Shown one piece after another: positions 1-12,455 of a DNA stretch of 64,000 nucleotides. The stretch covers positions 1 to 64,000 of the forward strand of contig NZ_JASZYG010000007.1 in NCBI RefSeq assembly GCF_030317105.1, in the 5' to 3' direction. Numbering within the stretch: position 1 is the first letter of the stretch; each line of letters opens with the position of its first letter. The notes below the pieces were generated by a model, which was given only the letters and a program-made list of their open reading frames with translations, did not search any database and was not told the DNA's origin. A program made the position numbers and the translations under genes. This stretch comes from Variovorax brevis. Its GTDB lineage: Bacteria; Pseudomonadota; Gammaproteobacteria; Burkholderiales; Burkholderiaceae_C.

Positions 1-58
1 AACGACTCAGCGCCGATGATAGTGCGGGTTCCCGTGTGAAAGTAGGTCATCGTCAGGC
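1..58 (+). rRNA. rrf: 5S ribosomal RNA, 3' part only
   Basis: The first 58 bases equal the last half of the complete 5S gene at 5795-5909, base for base. The 5' half lies outside the window. It belongs to a separate rRNA operon that ends just before the complete operon starting near 627. Identity with the second copy runs through the terminator to base 111 and then stops. Confidence 0.93.
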
Positions 59-70
59 TCTTACAGCCCG

Positions 71-101
71 AAAAGCCCAACCTCCCTGAGGTTGGGCTTT
101 T
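71..101 (+). terminator. rho-independent terminator of the upstream rRNA operon
   Basis: A perfect 14-bp stem (71-84 with 88-101) closes a three-base loop, and the 3' arm ends in four T followed by a T/A-rich stretch. It lies 12 bases after the 5S end. The same hairpin follows the second 5S at 5922-5952. Confidence 0.9.
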
Positions 102-243
102 CTTATTTATGTAAGCACCTCAAAAGTGCGAGCGCCAAGTGTGCGAAGCAGCGATCCTCTGGATGCTGTGGGCACGAGCTCCAGGGGCCAGGCGCCCCGC
201 AAGGGACGGTCAGGCGGCAGGAAGCGAAAAAAGTCCTTCGGAC

Positions 244-273
244 TTGACGAAGATGAGAAATCTGAGTCATAAT
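244..273 (+). promoter_or_regulatory. rrn promoter P1 (candidate)
   Basis: TTGACG (244-249) and CATAAT (268-273) are separated by 18 bp. An A-tract module, aagcgaaaaaagt (222-234), lies upstream like an UP element, and aggcttcgctga (277-288) lies just downstream. Both flanking words recur around P2, 120 bp further on, matching the usual P1/P2 arrangement of rRNA operons. Confidence 0.6.
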
Positions 274-363
274 CGAAGGCTTCGCTGAAAACGCTTCAGC
301 GCCAGGCAGGGATCGCAAGACGGTCGTTGCAAGACGCGGGGAGATGAAGAAAGCGAAAAAAGT

Positions 364-393
364 TTGACCGGCTTGGAAAAATCGTGTTAGACT
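364..393 (+). promoter_or_regulatory. rrn promoter P2 (candidate)
   Basis: TTGACC (364-369) and TAGACT (388-393) are 18 bp apart. The upstream word aagcgaaaaaagt (351-363) and downstream word aggcttcgctga (397-408) repeat those around P1, so the two promoters look like a tandem duplication of one module. Transcription would begin about 225 bases before the 16S gene. Confidence 0.65.
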
Positions 394-456
394 AGCAGGC
401 TTCGCTGATCACAGCGGGCAGCGCGAAACGAAGCAGAGATGTGGAAGTTTTGCGAG

Positions 457-470
457 GATCCTTAAAAACA
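457..470 (+). promoter_or_regulatory. boxA-like antitermination site in the 16S leader
   Basis: GATCCTTAAAAACA resembles the boxA element bound by NusB/S10 in rRNA leaders. A sister element, GTTCCTTAAAAATTCA, occurs before 23S at 2540-2555. The paired placement, one before each large rRNA, supports the call. Confidence 0.5.
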
Positions 471-471
471 T

Positions 472-494
472 ACAGCCGATAAGCGTGGGCGTTT
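472..494 (+). other. 5' arm of the 16S RNase III processing stem
   Basis: This leader segment pairs with 2183-2205 just after 16S: 23 positions with one C/A mismatch (484 against 2193) and two G-U pairs. It would bring the two ends of pre-16S together for RNase III cleavage. Confidence 0.7.
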
Positions 495-626
495 GAAGGT
501 AATTGCCAAGTTCTTCGGAACTAAGTCGCAAGACTTTAAACGCTCATGAGAATGGAAGTGAAGTTCACTTCAATTTCTTTTTTTATGAGTTTTGCTCAAC
601 CGCGAGGTTGGGCGCAAATCAAGATC

Positions 627-2161
<1,535 letters not shown>

Positions 2162-2264
2162 CTGGAAACCGCAATTTAATTTGAACGCCCACACTTATCG
2201 GTTGTTGGAAGGTTGTCGCCCGGCGACTTGAGCGCAAAGGCTTGAGTCCGGCGCGTTCCGGCTT

Positions 2265-2341
2265 GGGTCTGTAGCTCAGTTGGTTAGAGCACCGTCTTGA
2301 TAAGGCGGGGGTCGTTGGTTCGAATCCAACCAGACCCACCA
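2265..2341 (+). tRNA. ileT: tRNA-Ile (anticodon GAU)
   Basis: A 77-nt cloverleaf with acceptor GGGTCTG pairing CAGACCC, anticodon GAT at 2299-2301, T-loop GTTCGAATC and an encoded CCA end (2339-2341). It sits in the 16S-23S spacer, the standard place for tRNA-Ile in Burkholderiales. Confidence 0.97.
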
Positions 2342-2354
2342 TCCATCCAATCCT

Positions 2355-2430
2355 GGGGGATTAGCTCAGCTGGGAGAGCACCTGCTTTGCAAGCAGGGGG
2401 TCGTCGGTTCGATCCCGTCATCCTCCACCA
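2355..2430 (+). tRNA. alaT: tRNA-Ala (anticodon UGC)
   Basis: A 76-nt cloverleaf with anticodon TGC at 2388-2390 and encoded CCA (2428-2430). The acceptor stem GGGGGAT/ATCCTCC contains the G3-U70 wobble that is the known identity element for alanyl-tRNA synthetase. It follows tRNA-Ile by 13 bases. Confidence 0.97.
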
Positions 2431-2774
2431 ATTACCAGATACACCAGTACCTGGTGCTTGTCAGTTCAACACCAAAGCGGCTTCGTGCGAAAGCGTGAGG
2501 CTTCTTTGTTGTTGATCAAGATCTCTTGATCAATCGGCTGTTCCTTAAAAATTCATAGAGTCGAATCAGCGTTGCTGATGGAAACCGCACATTCGTAAAG
2601 GTTTAGTGCGGACCGTGCCATCAGCAACATAGAATTTTTGATTGCGTCAAAAGAAACTTCAATTTCGAGTCAAATCGATAATTGGAAGTACGGCATAACG
2701 CGCCAGGTGAAAGACCTGGCAGACATTCCTTGAAAATGATTTTGGGATCTCGCAAGAGAGATCAAAGTTATAGG
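2431..2774 (+). other. tRNA-Ala to 23S internal transcribed spacer
   Basis: No gene is present. The spacer holds a palindrome with 10-bp arms (2512-2521 and 2524-2533, TTGATCAAGA/TCTTGATCAA), a boxA-like site GTTCCTTAAAAATTCA (2540-2555), and at its end the 5' arm of the 23S processing stem: 2761-2780 is perfectly complementary over 20 bp to 5638-5657. Confidence 0.75.
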
Positions 2775-5645
<2,871 letters not shown>

Positions 5646-5794
5646 TATAACTTTGATTCAAATATCGAATCAAGGCTGTTATGCCAAGTTGACGCATTCA
5701 AAATACATTCAAGCCAGCTCAAGACAATTGAGCGCTGATTCCAGACTCCATGAATTCGTTGTGTTGATCACGTGATCAGCACGACAACCAGTTA

Positions 5795-5909
5795 TGCCTG
5801 ATGACCATAGCGAGTTGGTCCCACTCCTTCCCATCCCGAACAGGACAGTGAAACGACTCAGCGCCGATGATAGTGCGGGTTCCCGTGTGAAAGTAGGTCA
5901 TCGTCAGGC
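5795..5909 (+). rRNA. rrf: 5S ribosomal RNA
   Basis: A 115-nt gene beginning tgcctgatgaccatagcgag and ending cgtcaggc, the standard betaproteobacterial 5S. It lies about 150 nt after 23S and is followed by the terminator at 5922-5952. Its last 58 bases are identical to 1-58. Confidence 0.95.
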
Positions 5910-5921
5910 TCTTACAGCCCG

Positions 5922-5952
5922 AAAAGCCCAACCTCCCTGAGGTTGGGCTTTT
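5922..5952 (+). terminator. rho-independent terminator of the complete rRNA operon
   Basis: Same perfect 14-bp stem, three-base loop and T-rich tail as at 71-101. It closes the rRNA operon before the minus-strand genes that begin at 6057. Confidence 0.9.
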
Positions 5953-6030
5953 CTTATTTATGGAACGGATTTCAGCGCGTTCCGCTTACGGTGCAGTTGC
6001 TGTTTGCGCTGTCCAATTGTTCAGTGCGCG

Positions 6031-6062
6031 AATCAGCGAATCAGCGAATCAGCGAATCAGCG
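6031..6062. repeat. 8-bp tandem repeat, four copies (aatcagcg)
   Basis: Four perfect head-to-tail copies of aatcagcg at 6031, 6039, 6047 and 6055. The last copy contains the TGA stop (6057-6059, minus strand) of the neighbouring hydrolase gene. The array lies between two convergent transcription units. Confidence 0.9.
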
Positions 6063-6980
6063 GTCAATCACGTATCCGTCTTCGACCGTCGCAGCGCCCG
6101 TGCGGACGAGATCCGCCAATAATTCCTGACCCAGCTCGGCCACTCCCAAGCCGGGAAAGAAGCGGTCTTGAACCCAATGGATATAGGGCACCCCCGCCCA
6201 CCATGACATCAGCTCCGCCTCGGTGAGTCTCTTGGCATCAAGCAACTTGAACTTGATCAACACCTTCAGCGCGTGTCGTGCGTGCTTGACGGGTGATTGA
6301 ACAAAGGCGTGCAACCGCTCGCGGGCATTGCCAAGAACGTCGGGCCGAAAATCAAAGATGGGTCCGTGCCCCGGTATGACCACCAAAGGCGAAAGCCGCT
6401 CGATCAAGTCAAGCGTGGCCGCGACCTCCGCAAATGATGGCTCGCCAAGCAACTCGGGAAACACCACGCCGAAGCCATGCTCCCAAAGCGAGTCCGCCGA
6501 AATGAGGGTGCGCGAAGACGCCTCGAACAAGATCACGGAATGCGGATCGTGCCCCGGAGCCGCATGGATCTGCCACGCCGACTCGCCCAGGACCACGCTC
6601 TCCCCGGGAATCAGCAGGCCGTCAAACCTGAATCGCGGGCATTCCTGCCCAGTCGCGCGGTAGCTCAATACGTCTTCATCCCACCGACTGACGGCTTGAG
6701 CCTCACCTGGTGGAATCAAGGTGCGGACACCCTGATCCTGCGATTGCAGCGCAGCATTCCCTCCGCAATGATCACTGTGCAAATGCGTGTTCAACAGCAG
6801 TTCAAGCGGACGGCCGTTCAACGCGTTCGCAACCAGCGACAGCGTCTGCGGAGAATGCGTGCAATACCCGCTGTCCACCAGCGCCGTCCGTTCACCGCTT
6901 GAGAAGACAACGTTGTTGGACGACAGCCACCCGCGCTCCAGCACGTGGACGCCGCGGGGCAAAGGGCGGGAATGGCTCAA
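6057..6980 (-). CDS. MBL-fold metallo-hydrolase
   Basis: A 307-residue metallo-beta-lactamase-fold protein. The zinc-binding signature THLHSDHCGG is at residues 65-74, preceded by an LVDSG strand and followed later by further fold residues (APGHDPHS, ISADSLW, VIPGHGP). The substrate is unknown; such proteins are often thioesterases or glyoxalase-like hydrolases. An open frame runs further upstream, but that part overlaps the ligase gene. TTG at 6980 is therefore preferred: it overlaps the ligase stop as TTGA, and the homologous-looking sequence starts right after it. This suggests translational coupling and a function with the acyl-CoA ligase, for example on a thioester or an ester substrate (inference). 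Confidence 0.8.
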   Translation of the reverse strand: MSHSRPLPRGVHVLERGWLSSNNVVFSSGERTALVDSGYCTHSPQTLSLVANALNGRPLELLLNTHLHSDHCGGNAALQSQDQGVRTLIPPGEAQAVSRWDEDVLSYRATGQECPRFRFDGLLIPGESVVLGESAWQIHAAPGHDPHSVILFEASSRTLISADSLWEHGFGVVFPELLGEPSFAEVAATLDLIERLSPLVVIPGHGPIFDFRPDVLGNARERLHAFVQSPVKHARHALKVLIKFKLLDAKRLTEAELMSWWAGVPYIHWVQDRFFPGLGVAELGQELLADLVRTGAATVEDGYVIDR

Positions 6981-8665
6981 TGGGCAGTTGGTCTCAATTC
7001 GCGCCGAAGGATCTTGCCGACGTTCGTCTTCGGCAGCGCCTCCCTGAACTCGATGTGCTTGGGCCGTTTGTAGCCGGTCAGACGGTCCTGGCAATACTGC
7101 AGAACGGCATCTTCACTGAGCGACGCATCCTTGCGCACGACAAACACCTTGATGGCTTCGCCCTGCCGCTCGTCCGGCACGCCGATGGCAGCGCACTCCA
7201 CGACACCCGGACACAGCGAGATCACATTCTCGAGCTCATTCGGAAAGACGTTGAACCCGCTGACAATGATCATGTCTTTCTTGCGATCGACGATCCGGCT
7301 GCGACCGTCGTCCTGCATCACCGCGATATCGCCCGTGCGCATGAAGCCGTCAGCGGTAAACGCCGCCGCCGTCTCGGCCGGCTGGTTGTAATACCCCTCC
7401 ATCACGTTCGGCCCCTTGATGCAAAGCTCCCCGGATTCGCCATTCGCGACGGTATGACCCGCATCGTCCTTGATGGCGATCTCGATGCCAGGCAATGGCA
7501 AGCCGATGTTGCCTGAATAGCTCTTGCTGTCCACCGGATTGTTGGTTCCGATGGCGCAGGTCTCGCTCATGCCCCACCCCTCGATCATCGGGCAGCCCGT
7601 CACTTCGAACCAGCGCTTGGCCGTTCCCTCCGAAGCTGCCATACCGCCTGCTTGAGAAACAAATAGCGTCGAAAAGTCGAGGTTCTTGAACTCGGGGTGC
7701 ATCAGCAAGCCGTTGAACAAGGTGTTGACCGCCGGAAGCATATGGAACGGCCGTTTCTTGAGCACTTCGACGAACTTGGTCATGTCGCGCGGATTCGGTA
7801 TCAGCGTCATGTGCGAGCCCTGCCGAATGACGAGCAGGCACAGCGTGAGCGCGAAGATGTGATACAGCGGCAAGGCCGCGATGCTGTTGACCTTGGACAG
7901 GTCTCCGGCGCGCGACAGGGCCGGCGTGAACCAGGCTTCTGCCTGCAGCGTGGCGGCGACGATGTTCCGATGCGTCAAGACCGCGCCCTTCGACAAGCCC
8001 GTGGTGCCACCGGTGTACTGCAGGAAGGCGATCGAATCGAGCGTGGTGCCCGACGGCGCCAGCTTCATGCCACGTCCGGCGGATACGGCCTTCGAGAACT
8101 GCGTCACCGTCCGACCCTTGTCGAGGGGGAGCTTGTAGGCCGGCACGACACGCGCCAGATTGCGCACCGCGAACGTGATCCACTGCCCGTACAAACCACC
8201 GAGCAACTCTCCCACCGACGTCACCACGACGTGCTCGATGGCCGTCTTGTCGATCACCTGTTCCAGCGTGGACGCGAAGTTCTCAAGGATAACGATGGCG
8301 GTCGCGCCAGAGTCCTTGAGTTGATGCGCCAACTCGCGTGCGGTATAGAGCGGGTTGACGTTGACGCAGGTGTAGCCCGCCCGCAGAACGCCCGCCATCG
8401 TGACGGCGAACTGCGGAAGGTTGGGCAGCATGATCGCCACGCGCGCCCCCGGCTCAAGGCCCCGCGATTGCAACCACGCGCCCATCGCGACGGAAAGCTC
8501 ATCGAGCTCGCGAAAGGACATCCATCGCTCCATGCACACCGAGAACGGGTTGTTGGCATGACGCTGAAAAGCTTCCTGAAGCATGTGGTCGAGCGAGCGA
8601 TACTGCTCAGGGTGGACCTCGTGCGGTACGCCCGCCGGATAGTTTTCAATCACTGATTTCTGCAT
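6977..8665 (-). CDS. fadD: long-chain fatty acid-CoA ligase (FadD-like)
   Basis: A 562-residue member of the ANL adenylating superfamily that activates a fatty acid to acyl-CoA via acyl-AMP. Seen in the sequence: the phosphate-binding loop YTGGTTGLSKGA, the GWGMSET motif, the GFMRTGD hinge region, DRKKDMIIVSGFNVFP, and the C-terminal lysine motif PKTNVGKILRREL. The N-terminal YPAGVPHE is typical of FadD. ATG at 8665 was chosen because AAAGGA lies just before it; an ATG 21 bases upstream is less likely. The gene overlaps the downstream hydrolase by four bases. Assignment to FadD over other medium/long-chain ligases rests on overall resemblance. Confidence 0.85.
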   Translation of the reverse strand: MQKSVIENYPAGVPHEVHPEQYRSLDHMLQEAFQRHANNPFSVCMERWMSFRELDELSVAMGAWLQSRGLEPGARVAIMLPNLPQFAVTMAGVLRAGYTCVNVNPLYTARELAHQLKDSGATAIVILENFASTLEQVIDKTAIEHVVVTSVGELLGGLYGQWITFAVRNLARVVPAYKLPLDKGRTVTQFSKAVSAGRGMKLAPSGTTLDSIAFLQYTGGTTGLSKGAVLTHRNIVAATLQAEAWFTPALSRAGDLSKVNSIAALPLYHIFALTLCLLVIRQGSHMTLIPNPRDMTKFVEVLKKRPFHMLPAVNTLFNGLLMHPEFKNLDFSTLFVSQAGGMAASEGTAKRWFEVTGCPMIEGWGMSETCAIGTNNPVDSKSYSGNIGLPLPGIEIAIKDDAGHTVANGESGELCIKGPNVMEGYYNQPAETAAAFTADGFMRTGDIAVMQDDGRSRIVDRKKDMIIVSGFNVFPNELENVISLCPGVVECAAIGVPDERQGEAIKVFVVRKDASLSEDAVLQYCQDRLTGYKRPKHIEFREALPKTNVGKILRRELRPTAH

Positions 8666-9171
8666 TCGACTTCCTTTGCGGCGCATTGTCAGAGGGCAAG
8701 CGCGTGCGTTGCCCCCGTGCTTGTCCTACTCGGGCGCGCTGCGGTGTCGCACAGGCGATATGTCCTTGGTGTAGTGAAATGAATAGACGTAATGACGTGT
8801 GCGAGGCCCCCCGCATCGAACAATGGCCGCGCTTGACACTTCGCGACTCAACACACGCCGCATAGCGCAGCCAAGGCGCGAAATCGGTGCGCAAGCCAAA
8901 GATGGCGCCCGTTAGGGCCCGCGCACAACAGTTAACAGTTTGAACGGCTCGCCCCTGCGACTTTGATGAGCATTCCGATGCCGACGAGATATAACCCGGT
9001 GAAAATGTTGTGATCCACTGCTCATCGTTATGAAGTATTGAAAGCGGCGGCCATCCTTCGGCGCGCAGCCGGGAGTTCCACAGTTCGCACGTAACTAGAG
9101 TCCTCCTCCAAATCCCCTCCATTTGCGCCTTTTGTCCTTGATTCCTAGGTGAAAACCCTTACATTGGAGCC
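8666..9171. other. 506-bp intergenic region between divergent genes
   Basis: It separates the minus-strand ligase from the plus-strand acetyltransferase. A minus-strand open frame of 158 codons crosses it, but it has no recognisable domain and odd composition, so it is not called. Near the right end TTGATT (9138-9143) and TACATT (9160-9165) are 16 bp apart and could be a promoter for the acetyltransferase, which would make that mRNA nearly leaderless. No repeat or RNA gene was recognised. Confidence 0.5.
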
Positions 9172-9903
9172 ATGCTCCCCGCTCTGACCATTCTCAAAGC
9201 GTCACTCGGAGCTGGTTCTTTCTTGAAGGCGCCAGTGACTGAGTCGCGCCCCGCAGCAGCTGCCCCCCAGGTGCAGCCTGTCCTCATTCCCATTCGCTCC
9301 GTTGGCCCGGGCGAGCGCGATCGCATCGCGCGCCACCTGTTGGCCCTCGAAACGCACGACCGTTACTTGCGCTTCGGCTATCCCGCAACGGACGAACAGA
9401 TCCAAACCTACGTCGATGCGCTCAACTTCGAGCGGGACGAGATCTTCGGTATCTACAACCGGAAACTCGAGATCATCGCGATGTCGCACCTTGCCTTTCC
9501 GCCAGCGGACCAGGCGCGCGATTGCGCTGAATTCGGCGTCTCGGTCTCCACCCATGCCCGCGGCCGCGGCTATGGTGCGCGCCTGTTCGAGCGCGCTGAA
9601 GTGTCGGCGCGCAATGAAGGCGTCGGCATGCTCTTCATCCACGCGCTGAGCGAAAACGCCGCCATGCTCCACATCGCGCGCAAGGCAGGTGCGTCCGTCG
9701 TTCGTACCGGGTCCGAATCCGAAGCCCATCTGCGGCTGCCCGAAGCCACGCTCGATAGCCGCATCAGCGAAATCGCGCTCGACCAGTTCGCGGAGTTCGA
9801 CTTCCGGCTGAAGTCCCGCGCCAAGCAGTTCTGGGACTTTCTCGCCGGCGTACAGGAAGTGCGCCGTGGCGTGCAGGAGTCGCGCGCCAAGAGTTCGGCC
9901 TGA
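9172..9903 (+). CDS. GNAT-family N-acetyltransferase
   Basis: A 243-residue protein with one GNAT domain (about residues 38-190). The acetyl-CoA pyrophosphate loop is visible as HARGRGYGARLFERAE, preceded by the EFGVSV strand and followed by the NAAMLHIARKAGA segment typical of the fold. The acceptor substrate cannot be told. The start is uncertain: the ATG at 9172 has GGAG only two bases away, whereas GTG at 9235 has a well-spaced GAAGG and would remove a low-complexity N-terminus. It is a single gene, 96 bp before corC. Confidence 0.8.
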   Translation: MLPALTILKASLGAGSFLKAPVTESRPAAAAPQVQPVLIPIRSVGPGERDRIARHLLALETHDRYLRFGYPATDEQIQTYVDALNFERDEIFGIYNRKLEIIAMSHLAFPPADQARDCAEFGVSVSTHARGRGYGARLFERAEVSARNEGVGMLFIHALSENAAMLHIARKAGASVVRTGSESEAHLRLPEATLDSRISEIALDQFAEFDFRLKSRAKQFWDFLAGVQEVRRGVQESRAKSSA

Positions 9904-9999
9904 CCGCAGGCAGCATCCTTGGTCGGCATCCGGTCGAAAGTGCCGGATCGCCGGGGCAATCCGTTATCCTCGGGGCTCCCCAACTCCCGCCCTCCCGCA

Positions 10000-10878
10000 G
10001 TGGCCGACCCTCACCCTGAGCGCCCATCCGTCGAACGAGAAGACAAGCGCAGTTTTCTCCAGAAGCTCGTCGAATTCATCAATCCCGGACCCGATTCCCG
10101 CGACGAGCTGATCGAAACCCTGGCTGACGCCGAGGACAACGACGTGATCGGCGCCGAATCGCGCGTCATGCTCGAAGGCGTGCTGCGCATGGCAGACATG
10201 ACCGCGGGCGACGTGATGGTCGCTGCGCCGCGCATGGACCTGGTCAACATCGACGATCCGCTCGACACCTTGATGCACACGGTGATCGATACCGCGCACT
10301 CGCGCTTTCCGGTCTTCGAGGGCGACAAGGAAAACATCATCGGCATCCTGCTGGCCAAGGACCTGCTGAAGCTGCAGCGCTCGCCGTCGTTGAGCATTCG
10401 CGCCTTGCTGCGTCCGCCAACCTTCGTGCCTGAAAGCAAAGGCCTGAACGACCTGCTGCGCGAGTTCCGCGGCAATCGCAACCACCTGGCCATTGCCATC
10501 GATGAATTCGGCCGCGTGGCCGGCCTCGTGACCATCGAAGACGTGCTCGAGCAGATCGTTGGCGAAATCGAGGACGAATTCGACATCGCCGAAGACGAGG
10601 GCGACATCTTCGGCCTCGCCGACCACACCTATCGCGTCTCCGGCGACACGCCCATCGAGCGCGTCGCCGAGGCCTTCGCGATCGAATTCGACGAAGAACA
10701 GATGAGCGAGGATTTCGACACCATCGGCGGATTGATCGCGCACGAGATGGGCCACGTGCCCAAGCGCGGCGAGCACCACACGATCGGTGGCTTCGACTTC
10801 GTCGTGCTCCACACCAAAGGCGGCGCGGTTCGCTGGTTCAAGGTCTCGCCGACACGTGGCGGCGACGCGGCCGATTGA
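10000..10878 (+). CDS. corC: CorC/HlyC-family CBS-domain protein
   Basis: A 292-residue cytoplasmic protein with two CBS motifs (about residues 60-190, with segments ESRVMLEGVLRMADMTAGDV and IAIDEFGRVAGLVTIEDVLE) and a C-terminal CorC_HlyC domain. The family is linked to magnesium/cobalt efflux or, in lnt-adjacent copies, to envelope maintenance. GTG at 10000 was preferred because the protein then begins MADPHPERPS, as I remember in relatives; an ATG at 9919 is in frame but lacks conservation. Its stop overlaps the lnt start as TTGA, the usual corC-lnt operon order. Confidence 0.85.
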   Translation: MADPHPERPSVEREDKRSFLQKLVEFINPGPDSRDELIETLADAEDNDVIGAESRVMLEGVLRMADMTAGDVMVAAPRMDLVNIDDPLDTLMHTVIDTAHSRFPVFEGDKENIIGILLAKDLLKLQRSPSLSIRALLRPPTFVPESKGLNDLLREFRGNRNHLAIAIDEFGRVAGLVTIEDVLEQIVGEIEDEFDIAEDEGDIFGLADHTYRVSGDTPIERVAEAFAIEFDEEQMSEDFDTIGGLIAHEMGHVPKRGEHHTIGGFDFVVLHTKGGAVRWFKVSPTRGGDAAD

Positions 10879-12455
10879 GCCTCTTCGCGCGCGTTTCCCG
10901 CTTCGTGCTGCCCGTGGTGGCCGGCCTTGCGCAGGCCGTGTCGGTCGCCGCGCCGTGGAATGGCCAAGCCGTCTGGTGGCTCCAATGCGTGGCGCTTGCT
11001 GCGCTCGTCTGGCAACTGGATACGTTGCGCGCTGGCGGCGGGCGGCAAGACTGGAAGCGCGCCGGACTCATCGGCTGGCTCTTTGCCACGACATGGCTGT
11101 GCGGCACCTTCTGGTGGCTCTTCATTTCAATGCACACCTATGGTGGCCTGGCGGCGCCGCTCGCAGCCATTGCCGTGCTGGCACTGTCGGCTGCGCTTGC
11201 CATCTACTACGCGCTGGGCTGCGCCTTCTACTTTGCATTTGCTCCCGGAAACCGCGCCGCGGCGGCGGTGCTGTTTGCGGCGATGTGGACTTTGGCGGAG
11301 TTGTTGCGCAACAGCTGGTTCACCGGCTTTCCGTGGGGCGCCATCGGCTATGCCCACGTGGACGGGCCGCTCTCGACCTTTGCGCGTGACGTCGGCGTGT
11401 ACGGCGTCGGCGTGCTGGCGGCCATCGTGGCGGCCCTGCTGGCCCAGATTGCCGTCCAGGGTCTGCGGCGCCCGGTTGCATGGATCACGCCACTTACATT
11501 GATCGTGTTCCTCGGCTATGGGGCCGTGTCCTCGCAATGCCTCGTCAGCGGATGCGGCGGCAAGCCCGCAGGGCCGGATGCGGCCAGCACGGGCCGCATC
11601 ACCGTGGCCTTGCTCCAGGGCAACATCCCGCAAGACGAGAAATTCGTTCCCAGCGGCGGCATTCCCACCGCGCTTCGCTGGTACGGCGAGCAGTTGCGCG
11701 ATGCCACCGCCCCGCTGGTCATCACGCCGGAAACCGCTCTTCCACTGTTGCCCTCGCAGTTGCCGGCTGGCTACCTTCAGGCCATCGCCACGCGCTTTGA
11801 AAGCAGCACGCAGGCGGCGATCGTCGGACTGCCGATGGGCGACGGCGATGTCTACACCAACTCGGTCCTGGGCTTCGGACCGGGCGCCAAAAAGCCCTAT
11901 CGCTACGACAAGCACCACCTCGTGCCCTTCGGCGAGTTTGTGCCGTCGATGTTCCGCTGGTTCACCGACATGATGCAGATCCCCTTGGGCGACTTCCGCC
12001 GAGGCGGCTTGGCGCAGGCACCCTTCGAATGGCAGGGCCAGCGCATCGCGCCGAACATCTGCTACGAGGACTTGTTCGGCGACGAGATCGGCGCGAACTT
12101 TCGGGACGAAGCGCGCGCGCCCACCATTCTTCTCAACGTCAGCAACATCGCGTGGTTCGGCGACACGGTGGCCATCGACCAGCATCTGAACATCTCGCGA
12201 ATGCGCGCCATCGAGTTTGATCGGCCGATGGTGCGCTCCACCAACACCGGCGCCACGGTCGTCATCGACCACCGCGGCCGCGTGACGAACTCGCTGCCGC
12301 CCATGACGCGTGCCGTACTGACGGCCGACGTCGAAGGGCGCACGGGCATCACGCCCTATGCGCGCTGGGTCTCGCGCCTGGGCCTGTGGCCCCTGTGGAT
12401 CGGCACGCTGCTCATCGGTGCAGCCGCCGCACTGGCCACGCGCCTCAGGCGCTGA
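10875..12455 (+). CDS. lnt: apolipoprotein N-acyltransferase
   Basis: A 526-residue inner-membrane enzyme that adds the third acyl chain to the N-terminal cysteine of lipoproteins. The N-terminal 200 residues form several hydrophobic helices; the rest is a periplasmic nitrilase-like domain with the catalytic triad visible as Glu (VITPETALP, about residue 286), Lys (DKHHLVPFGE, about 345) and Cys (APNICYEDLF, about 396). The start is TTG at 10875, overlapping the corC stop; length fits the family. The 3' end overlaps the converging oxidase gene by 11 bp. Confidence 0.93.
   Translation: MSLFARVSRFVLPVVAGLAQAVSVAAPWNGQAVWWLQCVALAALVWQLDTLRAGGGRQDWKRAGLIGWLFATTWLCGTFWWLFISMHTYGGLAAPLAAIAVLALSAALAIYYALGCAFYFAFAPGNRAAAAVLFAAMWTLAELLRNSWFTGFPWGAIGYAHVDGPLSTFARDVGVYGVGVLAAIVAALLAQIAVQGLRRPVAWITPLTLIVFLGYGAVSSQCLVSGCGGKPAGPDAASTGRITVALLQGNIPQDEKFVPSGGIPTALRWYGEQLRDATAPLVITPETALPLLPSQLPAGYLQAIATRFESSTQAAIVGLPMGDGDVYTNSVLGFGPGAKKPYRYDKHHLVPFGEFVPSMFRWFTDMMQIPLGDFRRGGLAQAPFEWQGQRIAPNICYEDLFGDEIGANFRDEARAPTILLNVSNIAWFGDTVAIDQHLNISRMRAIEFDRPMVRSTNTGATVVIDHRGRVTNSLPPMTRAVLTADVEGRTGITPYARWVSRLGLWPLWIGTLLIGAAAALATRLRR

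Noticed and set aside
8646..9122. 158-codon minus-strand frame in the fadD upstream gap
   Set aside because: No domain, no ribosome-binding site and composition unlike neighbouring genes.
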